A stretch of 64,000 nt of DNA from Bretschneidera sinensis (GCA_023935145.1 CM043699.1:125687036-125751035), one strand, 5' to 3'. Counted from the first letter of the stretch, positions 43,040 through 56,070 are shown. Translations and numbers: made by a program. Notes: a model not told the origin generated them from the sequence alone.

Positions 43040-45265
43040 TCAACTTTAAACAGTGAAATCGTGGCAGCATACCTGCTACCACTGAAATAATTTTTGCTTT
43101 GGTATCATGTCTTTTTGTTGCCTAGTGGAGAGAATATAATCATGATGTTTTCTTTAGCCATCATGATGTTTTTGTAATTATCATGCCATTATCTCCAAAT
43201 CATGGAGACTATTGAAGGAGGGAGCTGCTGAAATTTTGCAGCCAAGCTCTCCTATATATTGAGTACGAGAGGTTTATGAAGGGAACGCGAAAGAATTTTT
43301 GATTAGTTCCAAATATTTCATCTGTGTTCTTAAAACACTTGGAAATTTAAAGAAAGGTGGAAGAAACAAGATTTTGAGAGTATTTTTCAAAAATATTTTT
43401 GGAAGCTATCAAAATAGCATAAGGTAATAAGGTAATGTTATTTTATCATTTATGAAAGTTTCGGAGGTTAAAATAGAAAATTTTCAAACTGTGTAGTTTA
43501 TGGAGAAAAGAAGAAATAATAAGAAATTTAAATTCCAATGTTATGTCAGGTGTTGGTAGTCAACAATCAGGAGAAAATTCGAGGAAGATCGGGAAAGGCA
43601 AAGAGGTGGCCCACGAGTAGCTTTAAAGTACTACGTGGTGAGTTGGATTTACTCTTAGTAGTCTAAATAAAAATCAATTATTTGGTGATATTATTAAAAT
43701 TAATTATTAAAGTATACTAGGGTGATAGATGAAAAATTGATTTATGGGTATGATAGGAAATTTGACCAGGTAGAAATATTTTGGTGAGAAATAATATTTT
43801 TGAAAATCATAAGTTTATTTGAGGATAAAAGCAATAAATAAATTATTGATGAGATATATAGATGTTTTAATATGAATTATGACGAGATGAATTTTAGTGG
43901 ATCTTGTTAAATTTTTTATGGATGATTTAAGATGAATTTTAGTGGATTTCGACAAATTCTGATGGACAAGTTGAGATGAAATTTAGTGGATCTAGACAGA
44001 TTTTAATGAATTATTTGATGTGATTTGGGTAGAGAAGAATCTTGTGGAATTTTTATAATTTGAATAAAAATCTGGATGATTGGATGTAAGAAATTTTAAA
44101 GAAACTTTGTTAGATAAAATTTGTGGATAATTAGGATAGTCAAATTAAGTAGTTTGAATCTTTATATTGTTTTTATATTACTGTTTATATTACTGTTTCA
44201 TATCATTGGTCATGTACATATGCATTAAATAATATAACCGAAAGAACCGGGAAGGCAGCCGGTCTAATGAAATAACCGTGATAGCCGGTATATGCTGGGA
44301 TGAAAAATAAAAACCGTGACAGCCGGTATATGCCGGGATGAAAAATAAAAACCGTGACAGCCGGTATATGCTGGGATGAAAAGTGAAAACCGTGACAGCC
44401 GGTATATGCTGGAATTAACCGGGAAGGCAGCCGGTCTGATGAGAATAAAAGAACCGGGAGGGCAGCCGGTCTAAGATAATAATAACCTGTCGACAGGTGA
44501 GAAGACGTTCCCATCATAATCATTCATGCATCTGCATCTGTTTTAATTATCGTTGCATTATTTGAGATGCTGAGTTGTGGTATATTAATTGTGAATTAAA
44601 TTATAGATGGTTGGGTCTCATAAAAAGAGACAGCTATAATGATGAGATTTTCGAGATGTTGAGATGTGATACTTTTTGTGAATTTAATTATAGAAGGTTG
44701 AGTTTCATATAAAAAGACAGTGATAAGACTTATCTAAATGATGGACTTTTTGATATGAACCTCATTACGAGGTAATTAGGAAATAATTGATAGTCTTAAG
44801 GTGAACCAATGATTGAGAAGAAGAGATTGATAGTAGAAAGTTGTCATCAGGTTATGCGAAAAATAATTTTTAATATTAAAGGATTATTGATGGAATTTGG
44901 AATACTTTTAGTAAATTTAATTCGCTGAGCTTGTGAAGCTCACTCCTCACTGTTCAATAATTTCAGGTAGCAGTCAAGATAAATAGTCTGGTGGGTTGAG
45001 AATCAGTCGAGATCTTTTTCTGTAAGCCAAGTACGTGTTAATATCCTCAGACAATCGAGTTAAAGACTTATAAAAATTTTATTGTAAATATTCATGCATT
45101 TATGTATTTTATGTTTAAGTGAATATCAGACATGTTTACCTCTCCTGTTAAAAAAAAATAAAATTTGGTAGTATTATATTTATTGTTGCATATATGCGTC
45201 GTGCTTGGATTTTCAAAATGTGATGACACCGTCCAGGGGTGGCCAACCTGGGATGGGTCGTTACA
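42889..45265 (+). repeat. 5' LTR of Tekay-type element
   Basis: TGTAATATCCGTATTTT ... GGGTCGTTACA. Contains an A34 run (43003-43036) and a minisatellite (about 44235-44476). A TATA-like CTCCTATATATTGAG at about 43249-43263 is a plausible core promoter. Confidence 0.95.
44235..44476 (+). repeat. LTR minisatellite (GACAGCCGGTATATGCTGGG units)
   Basis: Four units of about 37-38 bp with ACCGTGACAGCCGGTATATG, bracketed by three related ACCGGGAAGGCAGCCGGTCT units. The 3' LTR copy is at about 51600-51836 with the same unit number and a few substitutions. Each unit holds an inverted CCGG..CCGG/TGG pair. Confidence 0.9.
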
Positions 45266-45269
45266 ATTT

Positions 45270-45281
45270 TGGTATCAGAGC
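45270..45281 (+). other. PBS of Tekay-type element (initiator tRNA-Met)
   Basis: TGGTATCAGAGC, four bases after the LTR end TTACA. Confidence 0.9.
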
Positions 45282-45353
45282 ATTAGGTTTTAAGATTCTG
45301 TAGACTGCATGAGAACCTAAAAAGTGGAAGATCTAAATAAATAATATTCTTAA

Positions 45354-48300
45354 ATGCAGAGTCTGAGGATGACACGTGGTCGTGCGAGAACTAGAGGTAG
45401 AGTTCAAAATCAGAGGGGACGTGGTAGACCCCCAATTTTTAGGAGGACTGAAGTAGAGGAAGAAGTCGAGTCGGTGGTTCCCGCAAGGGACCATGGTGAT
45501 AGTGCAACTGGTACGAGTAGAGCTGGGGAAGTATCTAAAAGTAGAAATGATGAATTGCAAGATGCTCTTAACCGTGCTTTAGAGAGAATAAATGCAGTCG
45601 AAGAACGGGCTGCTAATTTGCAAAGAATATTAGAGGAAAGGAATGGAAGAGAACCAGAGGTAGTGAGGCAAGAGGTTCCTGATGGAGGGGTATTTGTAAA
45701 TGAAATGCAAGGAGATTGTTTTGTGAGGTTTCTTAAGTTTAAACCTCAGTTATTTAAAGGATCTGTAAATCCGGTGGAAGCTGAACAGTGGATTGAGCAT
45801 GTGGAAAAATATTTTGAGGTCTTACCAGTGTCTGATAAACAGAAGGTTGCCTTTGCTTCGTTTATGCTGGAGGGCGAGGCTTCTCAATGGTGGAAGGATA
45901 TTTTGCCCAGAATGAGTACACGAATAGATCAACCTTTGACTTGGAATAAATTTAAGGATGAATTCTTTGCGAAGTATTTTCCAGATTCTTTTCGGGCACA
46001 ACAAGAAAGAGAATTTATCCACCTAAAACAGGGAAATTTGTCGGTGGTTGAATATGATAGTAAATTTGTAGCCCTGTCAAGATTTGTACCCGAGTTCGTG
46101 AATACGGAGGAAAGAAAATGCAAGAGATTTTTAGACGGATTACATTATGAAATTCGTTTTAAACTCTCTTACATGGGCATAGGAAATTATGCTGTACTGG
46201 TAGATAAAGCATTGCAGATTGAGAGAGATTTAATAGATTTTAAAGGTAGGAGGGATTGGTTGAAGAGAACTAGATTTGAGGGATCTAGAGGTGGTAGCAG
46301 TATGGCTGTACAGGGTGGGAGACCACCCCAGAGGGGGCGTTCTTTGTCACAAGGAACGGTAGGGCAGACTCAGAGGCAAGCAAGATCTGTTACTTCAGTA
46401 GCTCAGAGTAATACCAGTGGGACCCCTCGATTTGGGAGACAGGCTATGGGGATTGGGAGTTATGGTAGAGGAATGAATATGCCGCCAAGGGGAAGTGGAA
46501 ATCTGATTTATGATCGGGAGTCAAGGGTTTGCTTTAAATGTAATCAGATGGGGCATTTATCTCGGAACTGCCCTACACAGATATGCTTTGTATGTGGTGA
46601 GGGAGGACATGTTGTTGCAGATTGTCCAGCGGGGAAGTCAGTTGAAGCAAGCATTGGAAGTGTCGGGAGAAGACCGATGGAGAGAGGCAGCGGATCAGGA
46701 AGTGTTCGGGGCAGAGGTCGAGGATCTGTAGCAGAGCGAGGACGTGGCAGTCAGATTTATTCCAGAGATGGCAGAGTCTATGCATTGACCCAGCAGGATG
46801 CACAAGCCACTCCTGATGTTGTTATGGGTATGATATCTATCCTTGGTAGGGCTGCTAGATTATTGATTGATCCTGGTGCAACCCATTCTTTTGCGTCTAG
46901 TAGTTATATGAAGTCTATTGATGTCAGTGCTAGTCCTTTGATGCATGCCATTATTGTTGAGGTTCCTACTGGAGATAGGGTTATTATCAGAACAATTTAT
47001 CAAAGTTGTGTGATTAATATTGCTGACCGAGAATTTGAGGTTGATTTATTGCCTTTAGATATGACAGATTTTGATGTGATTCTAGGGATGAATTGGCTAT
47101 CTGCATGTCATGCATGGGTAGATTGTTTTAAGAAAAATGTGGTGTTCAGGATACCCGGGCAGGAGGAGTTTAATTTTCAGGGAGAACGTAAAATACTTGT
47201 TAATTGTCTGATTTCTGCCTTAACTACTAGTAAATGGTTGAGGAAGGGTTGTGAGGGGTATTTAGCATATGTGGTAGATTCTAGCAAAGAGGGTAGACAG
47301 TTAGAAGAAATCTCTGTGGTAAAAGATTTTTCTGATGTATTCCCTGAGGAGTTGTCTGGATTGCCTTCCAATAGGGAGATCGAATTTTCTATTGAAGTGA
47401 TTCCAGGATCAGCACCTATATCCATAGCACCCTATAGAATGGCACCAGCTGAATTGAGAGAGTTGAAAGTTCAGCTTCAGGAGTTGCTAGATAAACAGTT
47501 TATCCAACCTAGTACATCACCCTGGGGAGCCCCTGTGTTATTTGTCAAGAAGAAGGATGGGACATTAAGGTTGTGTGTTGATTATAGACAATTAAATAAG
47601 ATCACAATCAAAAATAGATATCCTTTACCTAGGATAGATGACCTATTCGAGCAATTACAAGGAGCTAGAGTGTTCTCTAAGATAGACTTGAGGTCGGGAT
47701 ATCATCAATTAAGGATAAAAGAAGGGGACGTACCTAAAACTGCTTTTAGGACACGTTATGGTCAATATGAGTTCTTAGTGATGCCTTTTGGGTTGACCAA
47801 TGCTCCTGCGGCATTTATGGATCTTATGAACCGGGTGTTTAAACCATTCTTGGACAGATTTGTAATTGTGTTTATTGATGATATTTTAGTATATTCTAAG
47901 AATGAAGAGGAGCATATGCGACATTTGGAGATAGTGTTGGAGATCCTGAGGAAGGATAAATTATATGCGAAATTTCCTAAATGTGAGTTTTGGTTGAATG
48001 AAATATCCTTCTTGGGGCATATTGTGTCGGGAGATGGAATAGCAGTTGACCCACAAAAAGTAGAAGCAGTGTTGACTTGGGAGAGACCCACGAATGTAAC
48101 TGAAATTAGAAGCTTTTTGGGATTGGCTGGTTATTATAGGAGATTTATTCAAAATTTTTCTATGATTGCTAGACCTTTGACTATATTGACCAGGAAAGAT
48201 GAAAAGTTTAAGTGGTCAGAGGAGTGTGAGAAAAGTTTTCAACTGTTGAAAGAAAAACTGACTACTGCCCCAGTATTAGTGCTTCCATCTGGTGATGAAG

Positions 48301-50207
48301 GATTTGTGGTCTATAGTGATGCGTCGCATCAGGGGTTGGGATGTGTGTTGATGCAACACGGGAAAGTTATAGCTTATGCATCTAGGCAACTGAAGAATCA
48401 TGAGAGAAATTACCCGACCCATGATTTAGAATTGGCTGCCATAGTCTTTGCTTTGAAGATTTGGAGACACCATTTATATGGAGCCAAGTGTGAAATTTTT
48501 ACTGATCATAAAAGTTTGACGCATTTACCAACCCAGAAGGAGTTGAATTTAAGGCAGAGGAGGTGGATGGAATTAATTTGTGATTATGATTGTACAATTC
48601 ATTATCATCCAGGAAAGGCTAATGTAGTAGCAGATGCATTGAGTAGAAAAGCTACAGGGAGATTAGCTGCTTTTGGGAGTCATGATACTAGCTTGATGAT
48701 AGAATTAAGAGAAATGAGGATGCAATTGAGTGTCAATGATAAAGGAGCATTGATGGCAAATATGGTAGTTCAATCTCCTATTATTGATCGTTTATTACAG
48801 CTACAGAGTAAAGATGAGGGAATAGAGAAAATCAGGCAGGAAGTGTTGAGCGGGAAGCCGACCGAGTTTAGAATCAGAGATGATGGTATGGTAGTATCGG
48901 AACGAAGAATTTGTGTTCCCAATGATGAAGAGATGAGAAAAGAAATACTAAAGGAGGCTCATGATTCGATATATTCCATGCACCCGGGAAATAATAAGAT
49001 GTACAGGGGGCTAAAACAGAATTATTGGTGGTCAGGGATGAAGAGGGATGTAGCAGAATACATTGCTAAATGTTTGACTTGTCAACAGGTAAAATCTGAG
49101 AATAGGCATCCAGCAGGTTTATTACAACCTCTTCCGATACCTGAGTGGCTATGGGAAAATGTAAGTATGGATTTTATCTCTGGTTTTCCCCGTACCCAGA
49201 GAGGGTATGATGCTGTGTGGGTTATAGTGGATAGACTTTCTAAATCTTCACATTTTCTTCCTATTAAAACTACCTGGAGTCCAGAAAAGTTGGCTGAGTT
49301 GTATGTGGCAGAGATAGTGAAATTACATGGAGTGCCTTTGACTATTGTGTCTGATAGAGATTCTAGATTTACTTCTAGATTTTGGAGGGGTTTTCAAGAA
49401 GCTATGGGTACGCAATTACAGTTTAGTACAGCTTTTCACCCACAAACAGATGGACAGACAGAGAGAATCATCAGAATACTAGAAGATATGCTGAGGGCAA
49501 GTGTATTGAGCTTCTCAGTAAGCTGGGATGCTTACTTGCCTTTGATAGAGTTTGCATACAATAATCAGTATCAAACTAGTATTGGGATGGCACCCTTCGA
49601 AGCTTTGTATGGAAAGAGGTGTAGAACTCCAGTATGCTGGGAAGAAATTGGAGAGAGAAAGATATATGGCCCAGAAATGATAGACTTGACTACTGAAAGA
49701 ATCAAACTGGTTAGGGAGAATCTCAAAGCAGCTCAGAGCAGACAGAAAGGATATGCTGACAAAAGAAGACGACCTCTTGAATTCCAAGTTGGTGATTGGG
49801 TATTCTTGAAGATATCTCCGTGGACGGGAGTGTTGAGATTTAAGAAGAAGGGAAAGTTGAGCCCGAGATTTATGGGGCCCTATGAGGTGATCGAAAGAAT
49901 TGGACCCGTAGCATATCGTTTGAATTTGCCTATGGAATTAAGGCAATTACATAATGTTTTTCATGTGTCACTACTGAGGAAGTACTTGCACGATGAGTCC
50001 CATGATATCACGAATCAAGCGATAGAAATTCAGAATGACTTGACTATTATGCTAGCCCCAGTCAGAATCCTAGACAGAAAAGAGCAAGTCTTACGCAATA
50101 AAGTTATTCCTTTGATTCAAGTATTATGGCGCAATAAAGATGTTGAAGAAATCACGTGGGAACATGAAGCAATAATGAGGAAGGATTATCCCCAACTCTT
50201 TACTTGA
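45354..50207 (+). CDS. gag-pol: Gag-Pol polyprotein of Tekay-type chromovirus
   Basis: A single open frame of 1617 codons; an alternative start is Met6. Domains by approximate residue: basic Arg/Gly-rich N-terminus (1-30); Gag core (about 120-300, [21 protein letters not shown]); two CCHC knuckles (about 392 [14 protein letters not shown] and 410 [14 protein letters not shown]). The protease has [12 protein letters not shown] (about 503-514, with DPG in place of the usual DSG/DTG). RT has [22 protein letters not shown] and the active site FIDDILVYS (about 840). RNase H has VYSDAS (about 987), HDLELAA and TDHKSL. Integrase has the HHCC region (about 1200-1250), then Asp in SMDFI (about 1271), Asp in VSDRDSRF (about 1332) and Glu in QTDGQTERI (about 1371). 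The C-terminal tail [14 protein letters not shown] fits a chromo-type domain. No stop or frameshift, so it is potentially functional. Confidence 0.96.
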   Translation: MQSLRMTRGRARTRGRVQNQRGRGRPPIFRRTEVEEEVESVVPARDHGDSATGTSRAGEVSKSRNDELQDALNRALERINAVEERAANLQRILEERNGREPEVVRQEVPDGGVFVNEMQGDCFVRFLKFKPQLFKGSVNPVEAEQWIEHVEKYFEVLPVSDKQKVAFASFMLEGEASQWWKDILPRMSTRIDQPLTWNKFKDEFFAKYFPDSFRAQQEREFIHLKQGNLSVVEYDSKFVALSRFVPEFVNTEERKCKRFLDGLHYEIRFKLSYMGIGNYAVLVDKALQIERDLIDFKGRRDWLKRTRFEGSRGGSSMAVQGGRPPQRGRSLSQGTVGQTQRQARSVTSVAQSNTSGTPRFGRQAMGIGSYGRGMNMPPRGSGNLIYDRESRVCFKCNQMGHLSRNCPTQICFVCGEGGHVVADCPAGKSVEASIGSVGRRPMERGSGSGSVRGRGRGSVAERGRGSQIYSRDGRVYALTQQDAQATPDVVMGMISILGRAARLLIDPGATHSFASSSYMKSIDVSASPLMHAIIVEVPTGDRVIIRTIYQSCVINIADREFEVDLLPLDMTDFDVILGMNWLSACHAWVDCFKKNVVFRIPGQEEFNFQGERKILVNCLISALTTSKWLRKGCEGYLAYVVDSSKEGRQLEEISVVKDFSDVFPEELSGLPSNREIEFSIEVIPGSAPISIAPYRMAPAELRELKVQLQELLDKQFIQPSTSPWGAPVLFVKKKDGTLRLCVDYRQLNKITIKNRYPLPRIDDLFEQLQGARVFSKIDLRSGYHQLRIKEGDVPKTAFRTRYGQYEFLVMPFGLTNAPAAFMDLMNRVFKPFLDRFVIVFIDDILVYSKNEEEHMRHLEIVLEILRKDKLYAKFPKCEFWLNEISFLGHIVSGDGIAVDPQKVEAVLTWERPTNVTEIRSFLGLAGYYRRFIQNFSMIARPLTILTRKDEKFKWSEECEKSFQLLKEKLTTAPVLVLPSGDEGFVVYSDASHQGLGCVLMQHGKVIAYASRQLKNHERNYPTHDLELAAIVFALKIWRHHLYGAKCEIFTDHKSLTHLPTQKELNLRQRRWMELICDYDCTIHYHPGKANVVADALSRKATGRLAAFGSHDTSLMIELREMRMQLSVNDKGALMANMVVQSPIIDRLLQLQSKDEGIEKIRQEVLSGKPTEFRIRDDGMVVSERRICVPNDEEMRKEILKEAHDSIYSMHPGNNKMYRGLKQNYWWSGMKRDVAEYIAKCLTCQQVKSENRHPAGLLQPLPIPEWLWENVSMDFISGFPRTQRGYDAVWVIVDRLSKSSHFLPIKTTWSPEKLAELYVAEIVKLHGVPLTIVSDRDSRFTSRFWRGFQEAMGTQLQFSTAFHPQTDGQTERIIRILEDMLRASVLSFSVSWDAYLPLIEFAYNNQYQTSIGMAPFEALYGKRCRTPVCWEEIGERKIYGPEMIDLTTERIKLVRENLKAAQSRQKGYADKRRRPLEFQVGDWVFLKISPWTGVLRFKKKGKLSPRFMGPYEVIERIGPVAYRLNLPMELRQLHNVFHVSLLRKYLHDESHDITNQAIEIQNDLTIMLAPVRILDRKEQVLRNKVIPLIQVLWRNKDVEEITWEHEAIMRKDYPQLFT

Positions 50208-50242
50208 TTTCAACAAGGAAATTTCGGGGACGAAATTTTTTT

Positions 50243-50256
50243 AAGGTGGGTAGAAT
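50243..50256 (+). other. PPT of Tekay-type element
   Basis: AAGGTGGGTAGAAT immediately before the 3' LTR, the usual chromovirus form. Confidence 0.85.
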
Positions 50257-50367
50257 TGTAATATCCGTATTTTAAAAAAAGTTGGGTAAGTGTATATTTT
50301 TATCAATATGACAAAGAGTTAAATCCCTGAATGGCTGAATGAAGATTTCTGGAGACCAAGGTTGAAA

Positions 50368-50403
<36 letters not shown>

Positions 50404-52627
50404 TCAACTTTGAACAGTGAAATCGTGGCAGCATACCTGCTACCACTGAAATAATTTTTGCTTTGGTATCATGTCTTTTTGTTGCCTAGTGGAGAGAATA
50501 TAATCATGATGTTTTCTTTAGCCATCATGATGTTTTTGTAATTATCATGCCATTATCTCCAAATCATGGAGACTATTGAAGGAGGGAGCTGCTGAAATTT
50601 TGCAGCCAAGCTCTCCTATATATTGAGTACGAGAGGTTTATGAAGGGAACGCGAAAGAATTTTTGATTAGTTCCAAATATTTCATCTGTGTTCTTAAAAC
50701 ACTTGGAAATTTAAAGAAAGGTGGAAGGAACAAGATTTTGAGAGTATTTTTCAAAAATATTTTTGGAAGCTATCAAAATAGCAGAAGGTAATAAGGTAAT
50801 GTTATTTTATCATTTATGAAAGTTTCAGAGGTTAAAATAGAAAATTTTCAAACTGTGTAGTTTATGGAGAAAAGAAGAAATAATAAGAAATTTAAATTCC
50901 AATATTATGTCAGGTGTTGGTAGTCAACAATCAGGAGAAAATTCGAGGAAGATCGGGAAAGGCAAAGAGGTGGCCCACGAGTAGCTTTAAAGTACTACGT
51001 GGTGAGTTGGATTTACTCTTAGTAGTCTAAATAAAAATCAATTATTTGGTGATATTATTAAAATTAATTATTAAAGTATACTAGGGTGATAGATGAAAAA
51101 TTGATTTATGGGTATGATAGGAAATTTGACCAGGTAGAAATATTTTGGTGAGAAATGATATTTTTGAAAATCATAAGTTTATTTGAGGATAAAAGCAATA
51201 AATAAATTATTGATGAGATATATAGATGTTTTAATACGAATTATGACGAGATGAATTTTAGTGGATCTTGTTAAATTTTTTATGGATGATTTAAGATGAA
51301 TTTTAGTGGATTTCGACAAATTCTGATGGACAAGTTGAGATGAAATTTAGTGGATCTAGACAGATTTTAATGAATTATTTGATGTGATTTGGGTAGAGAA
51401 GAATCTTGTGGAATTTTTATAATTTGAATAAAAATCTGGATGATTGGATGTAAGAAATTTTAAAGAAACTTTGTTAGATAAAATTTGTGGATAATTAGGA
51501 TAGTCAAATTAAGTAGTTTGAATCTTTACATTGTTTTTATATTACTGTTTATATTACTGTTTCATATCATTGGTCATGTACATATGCATTAAATAATATA
51601 ACCGAAAGAACCGGGAAGGCAGCCGGTCTAATGAAATAACCGTGACAGCCGGTATATGCTGGGATGAAAAATAATAACCGTGACAGCCGGTATATGCTGG
51701 GATGAAAAATGAAAACCGTGACAGCCGGTATATGCTGGGATGAAAAGTGAAAACCGTGACAGCCGGTATATGCTGGAAATAACCGGGAAGGCAGCCGGTC
51801 TGATGAGAATAAAAGAACCGGGAGGGCAGCCGGTCTAAGATAATAATAACCTGTCGACAGGTGGGAAGACGTTCCCATCATAATCATTCATGCATCTGCA
51901 TCTGTTTTAATTATCGTTGCATTATTTGAGATGCTGAGTTGTGGTATATTAATTGTGAATTAAATTATAGATGGTTGGGTCTCATAAAAAGAGACAGCTA
52001 TAATGATGAGATTTTCGAGATGTTGAGATGTGATACTTTTTGTGAATTTAATTATAGAAGGTTGAGTTTCATATAAAAAGACAGTGATAAGACTTATCTA
52101 AATGATGGACTTTTTGATATGAACCTCATTACGAGGTAATAAGGAAATAATTGATAGTCTTAAGGTGAACCAATGATTGAGAAGAAGAGATTGATAGTAG
52201 AAAGTTGTCATCAGGTTATGCGAAAAATAATTTTTAATATTAAAGGATTATTGATGGAATTTGGAATACTTTTAGTAAATTTAATTCGCTGAGCTTGTGA
52301 AGCTCACTCCTCACTGTTCAATAATTTCATGTAGCAGTCAAGATAAATAGTCTGGTGGGTTGAGAATCAGTCGAGATCTTTTTCTGTAAGCCAAGTACGT
52401 GTTAATATCCTCAGACAATCGAGTTAAAGACTTGTAAAAATTTTATTGTAAATATTCATGCATTTATGTATTTTATATTTAAGTGAATATCAGACATGTT
52501 TACCTCTCCTGTTAAAAAAAAAAAATTTGGTAGTATTATATTTATTGTTGCATATATGTGTCGTGCTTGGATTTTCAAAATGTGATGACACCGTCCAGGG
52601 GTGGCCAACCTGGGATGGGTCGTTACA
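50257..52627 (+). repeat. 3' LTR of Tekay-type element
   Basis: Near-identical to 42889-45265; A30 run at 50371-50400 (34 in the 5' LTR). Ends GGGTCGTTACA before the CGTGG TSD. Confidence 0.95.
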
Positions 52628-53330
52628 CGTGGTGACTATTTTTTCTCTATTTTTTGAAATGGTTAGTATGCTACGTTTTGGCAGTAAATCCGAGTAGGTT
52701 CAGTCCGAGCCCAATTTGGTGCCATCTATGTGATCGTGAGAACCATTACGTCATGTCAAAATCTAAGTTCTTTATGCCCCGTTCTGCTGACCGAGATGGT
52801 AAGGTACTCGATGAGATCGACTTTTACGAGGTTAGATTGGACCAATTTCATCGTGAGCTAACTCCTTAGATTTAGTAAGGGTTACCGTATACCGTTCTGA
52901 AAGTGCCATGCTATCTTTCTCTGCTCTAGTAAGAACTGAATAGAGTACTTCAAGGCTACAGTATTAGGAACTGTAGCATGAGATGGATTACAATGTTAGG
53001 AAAAATAGGGAGAGATGGGTTAAAGAATTTTTTTAGTGGCATCATGAAATGAATTTTTCTTTCTCACAGACGATGCCAATCTATTTATGTTTAAAAGATG
53101 ATGGAAGTAGACTTGTCTTTTTTACCTTCAACGGGGTGGAAATGGTTCTTTTGATGGCTAAGGATTTCAAGAAGATGAGAGCTTTGAGGCAACCTGGCTT
53201 CTATAATCATGTTCGTCCTGCACTTGTACACGTGCAAAAGAAGCCACCCAAAGTGTGGTGGTTCGGTGAGTACATAAGTTATGTAAGGGAATGGTTTGGA
53301 GAGATATCAAAGTGAAAGAGTGAAGAAGAG
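52628..53330 (+). other. Unidentified sequence with two short ORFs
   Basis: Two modest open frames: 52654-52869 (71 codons, ending SKFFMPRSADRDGKVLDEID..) and 53049-53315 (88 codons, including LVFFTFNGVEMVLLMAKDFK and PGFYNHVRPALVHVQKKPPK). Neither is recognised. Codon-like composition and the absence of tandem repeats make them better candidates than most background ORFs, possibly exons of a degraded gene or an unrecognised element. If the Tekay element is removed, 42600-42888 joins this sequence. Confidence 0.3.
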
Positions 53331-54950
53331 AGGGATAAAACCAAAATGATTATTTGTGTTCTCTAGGGTGTTTGCTATCTTTGTTTGGATTTTTTCTTGG
53401 GGACTCCTCGTTTGGATTCCTCTTCTCGCTTATTCTAAGGGTTGGAGTTTATTTAAATAGGCATTAGAGATCCTGTGTCTAGAGTTCCGAAGTGGGTTCT
53501 AGTTAGGATGTGACTTTTTGAGCCTCGAACCTTGTGATGAGCAACCTCTGCTTGCAGGAAACAACATCTGCCTATGGAAAGTGACATCTGCCTACGGAAA
53601 GTGACATCTGCCTTTGAGTTCTTCCATTAAAGATGAAATCTTCAGGCTTTAGGGTGGCAAATCCATTACCATAGCAGAGTAGGCCTGGTCCCTACGTTGT
53701 CTTGAGTAACTGGCCATTATGATGCTCCGTGTGTCCAGCTCTTACTAGACTGAATAATTTTGGTCACAACACTACCTATAGAAAAAATGTGTCAACCATT
53801 AATAAGTTCATCCCCACTAAACAAAAATCATGGATCCCTGGCATTTTGATCGTTTTTAATCTAATTACTTTATTTAATCTCATTGAAGAGTAGATTAATA
53901 CGTGTGTAATATGTAATGTGTTCGATTGAATATTATATGAGTGCATGGCTTAACGTTATAAATGAGAATATCAAAACCCTTAGTTCCAAACAAAAGTCAT
54001 TTAATCCCATCTTCTTCCCTCCTTTTCAATACCCTCCTTCCAAAATACACTAATTTGAAAACGACTAAAACGGCAAAGACAATGCACACAAAATATCTCA
54101 ACAACTTATTTCGATGATTTTGCATCACTCAATGTTGATGTTTTTGGACATTGATTCCTTGAAATAGCTCTATAAACATAATGTATCCCTACCTTACTAT
54201 TTTGGTTAGTACACACTGCACAATCGTCAATAATCAAGGACGTTTTCATTATTTTCTAAAAGAATAACACGCCACTATTTAATACTGTCAATTGCCATAA
54301 TGTCCTTAAGAGGTGTCTAAAATCCATCTGTTCATAAAAAATTTACCTCACATGTTTTACCCAAAAAAATAAGAAATGACTTACGATGTTAGATCTAGCT
54401 CCAAGTTATTTTAAGTTATAACTTACTTTTTAAAATTTATCAAAATTTTAATCAAATCATAATAAATCTTATTTTGTCAGAACATTCATTTTTCTATTCT
54501 CCCTTTTGCAACTAAGTGTTTTTTTAAGATTGATGATATAAATTTACTACAAATGACAGTTCTAATTGTGTGAAGGAGAAAATTGATAAGTGATGTAAAG
54601 TAATTTATCATTTCAAAAGTTTTTACTTTATAATTAACAGTTTGTGTTATAAAAATATCATCATTTTCTACCCATAGGAAAATGAAACGCGTAGGGAATT
54701 ATTATTATTATATATAGAAAGTGAATTATATTTGTTATACATAAGAGGATGTCTCAATTTTATGTAACAACTGACCTTATATACAAAATTGTTCTGCATA
54801 AAGTAATTTGCTAAATTACTAGACTGAGTCCAGTGGGAATTTTTGTTTCATTTTCTGTCTTTTCCTTTTCATTAACTTAAAATTTTAAAATTTTCCACAT
54901 CCCTGTTATGTGTCATACTATACAAATACGACTCTATTTTAATAGTATAG
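53331..54950. other. Intergenic sequence, no gene recognised
   Basis: AT-rich. Contains a short tandem repeat at 53564-53615 (ACATCTGCCTAYGGAAAGTG, 2.6 units). No coding, LTR or TIR signal recognised elsewhere. Confidence 0.5.
53564..53615. repeat. 20-bp tandem repeat, 2.6 units
   Basis: ACATCTGCCTATGGAAAGTG / ACATCTGCCTACGGAAAGTG / ACATCTGCCT. Confidence 0.85.
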
Positions 54951-54959
54951 TTAATAAAA

Positions 54960-56061
54960 AGGTAAATTACATATACCTCCTTTTAAGTACAATATATTTG
55001 CAACCACATCCCTTCCATTTTGTTATACTTCACTGCACCTCTTAGTAGCCTTAATTGACTAATGTTGAATTATCTCTTATAATGGAAATCCGAAATTACC
55101 CTCACCAATTTCACATCCTCGTCTCTCTTTAAATTTAAAACTTCACTTACCATTCATTTCTGTAGGTTATTCACCTGAAAAGTTGAGAGACAGAGAAGTA
55201 AAGTGAGAGAGAAAAAATTGAGGATCATAGGCATTTGGAATAGCAAGATCCATCTGGTTTTAGTAAATAAAAGTATTTCCTGCCTATTTTCTTTGTTTTT
55301 TTTTTGTACATGCCCATTTCATATGTTTTTTTTTTATTTCAAACCCATTTCTTACCTATTTCATATATTTCTCATCCCTGAAACCATACAACTCATCTTT
55401 CATGGAAATAAATTGTTCAATCTAGCATTGATGGGTTGTATTCTGCCTAAACTGAAGGATGTTTCAAACTATTAAAAATAAATATGGGAAAATCTAGATC
55501 CAGAATGCTCAAAACCAAAAGAAAGAGCAAGAAGTTTGGATTTTCATGATGAATGGTATAGATTAATCTACAAGGGTAGATCTGTATGCTTTCATATGAG
55601 AAGATAGATTTTCTAGCACTATTTGAAAAAATAAAAATAGATTACCAAACAATAACAAAATCTGAAGTTGTTTATCCGAAAAGTTATAATTTTGAAATCC
55701 ACCTCTAATTTAAAATTTTCAAGTGAGAGAAAAGTAGAAATAGAAGATGGAGATTGAGACTTAAACATAGAAGAAGAAGCAACAAATTAACAGTGAGTTG
55801 ATTTTATGTTAAATGTTATATGAGCACGTGGACAATTTTTAACCTTTGATTTCATATTAGATGATTTGGCAGTTCATTTTACCATTAACCTATGGTAAAA
55901 GGTAATTTTGGGATATAAAATAATTTGCTAGATGACATCATCTATATTGCACAATTGGTATGTGGTCAATTTTGTCCAGGGGGTGCAGTGCAATATACCA
56001 AAGTGGAAAAGATGAGGTTACAATTATATTGTACTTAAACCAAGGTCGGTGTAATTTACCC
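54960..56061. mobile_element. Non-autonomous Mutator-like DNA transposon (about 1.1 kb)
   Basis: Terminal inverted repeats of about 80-85 bp: left RGGTAAATTACAYATACC..TTTAAGTACAATATA..CACTGCACC, and the right end is its diverged inverse complement (GGGTAAATTACACCGACC). A perfect 9-bp TSD TTAATAAAA lies at 54951-54959 and 56062-56070; this length is characteristic of Mutator-like elements. The interior has no transposase-like frame. The 90-codon ORF at 55203-55475 is low complexity and probably meaningless. Confidence 0.88.
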
Positions 56062-56070
56062 TTAATAAAA

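Larger units (their letters stand above)
42889..52627 (+). mobile_element. Intact Tekay-type chromovirus (Ty3/gypsy)
   Basis: A complete element: 5' LTR 42889-45265, PBS 45270-45281, one 1617-codon gag-pol frame 45354-50207, PPT 50243-50256, 3' LTR 50257-52627, perfect TSD CGTGG at 42884-42888 and 52628-52632. The two ~2.37-kb LTRs differ at roughly 20 substitutions plus poly-A length by eye (about 0.8%). With the commonly assumed plant rate of 1.3e-8 per site per year this suggests about 0.3 million years. The combination of initiator-Met PBS, long LTRs, single polyprotein and C-terminal chromo-type tail places it in the chromovirus branch, most like Tekay/Del. Confidence 0.95.

Noticed and set aside
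44203..44523. Minus-strand ORF with repeated IPAYTGCHGF-like units (also 51567-51887)
   Set aside because: It is the antisense translation of the LTR minisatellite and occurs identically in both LTRs.
55203..55475. 90-codon ORF inside the Mutator-like element as a transposase fragment
   Set aside because: Phe-rich low-complexity text from T-runs; no transposase motif.
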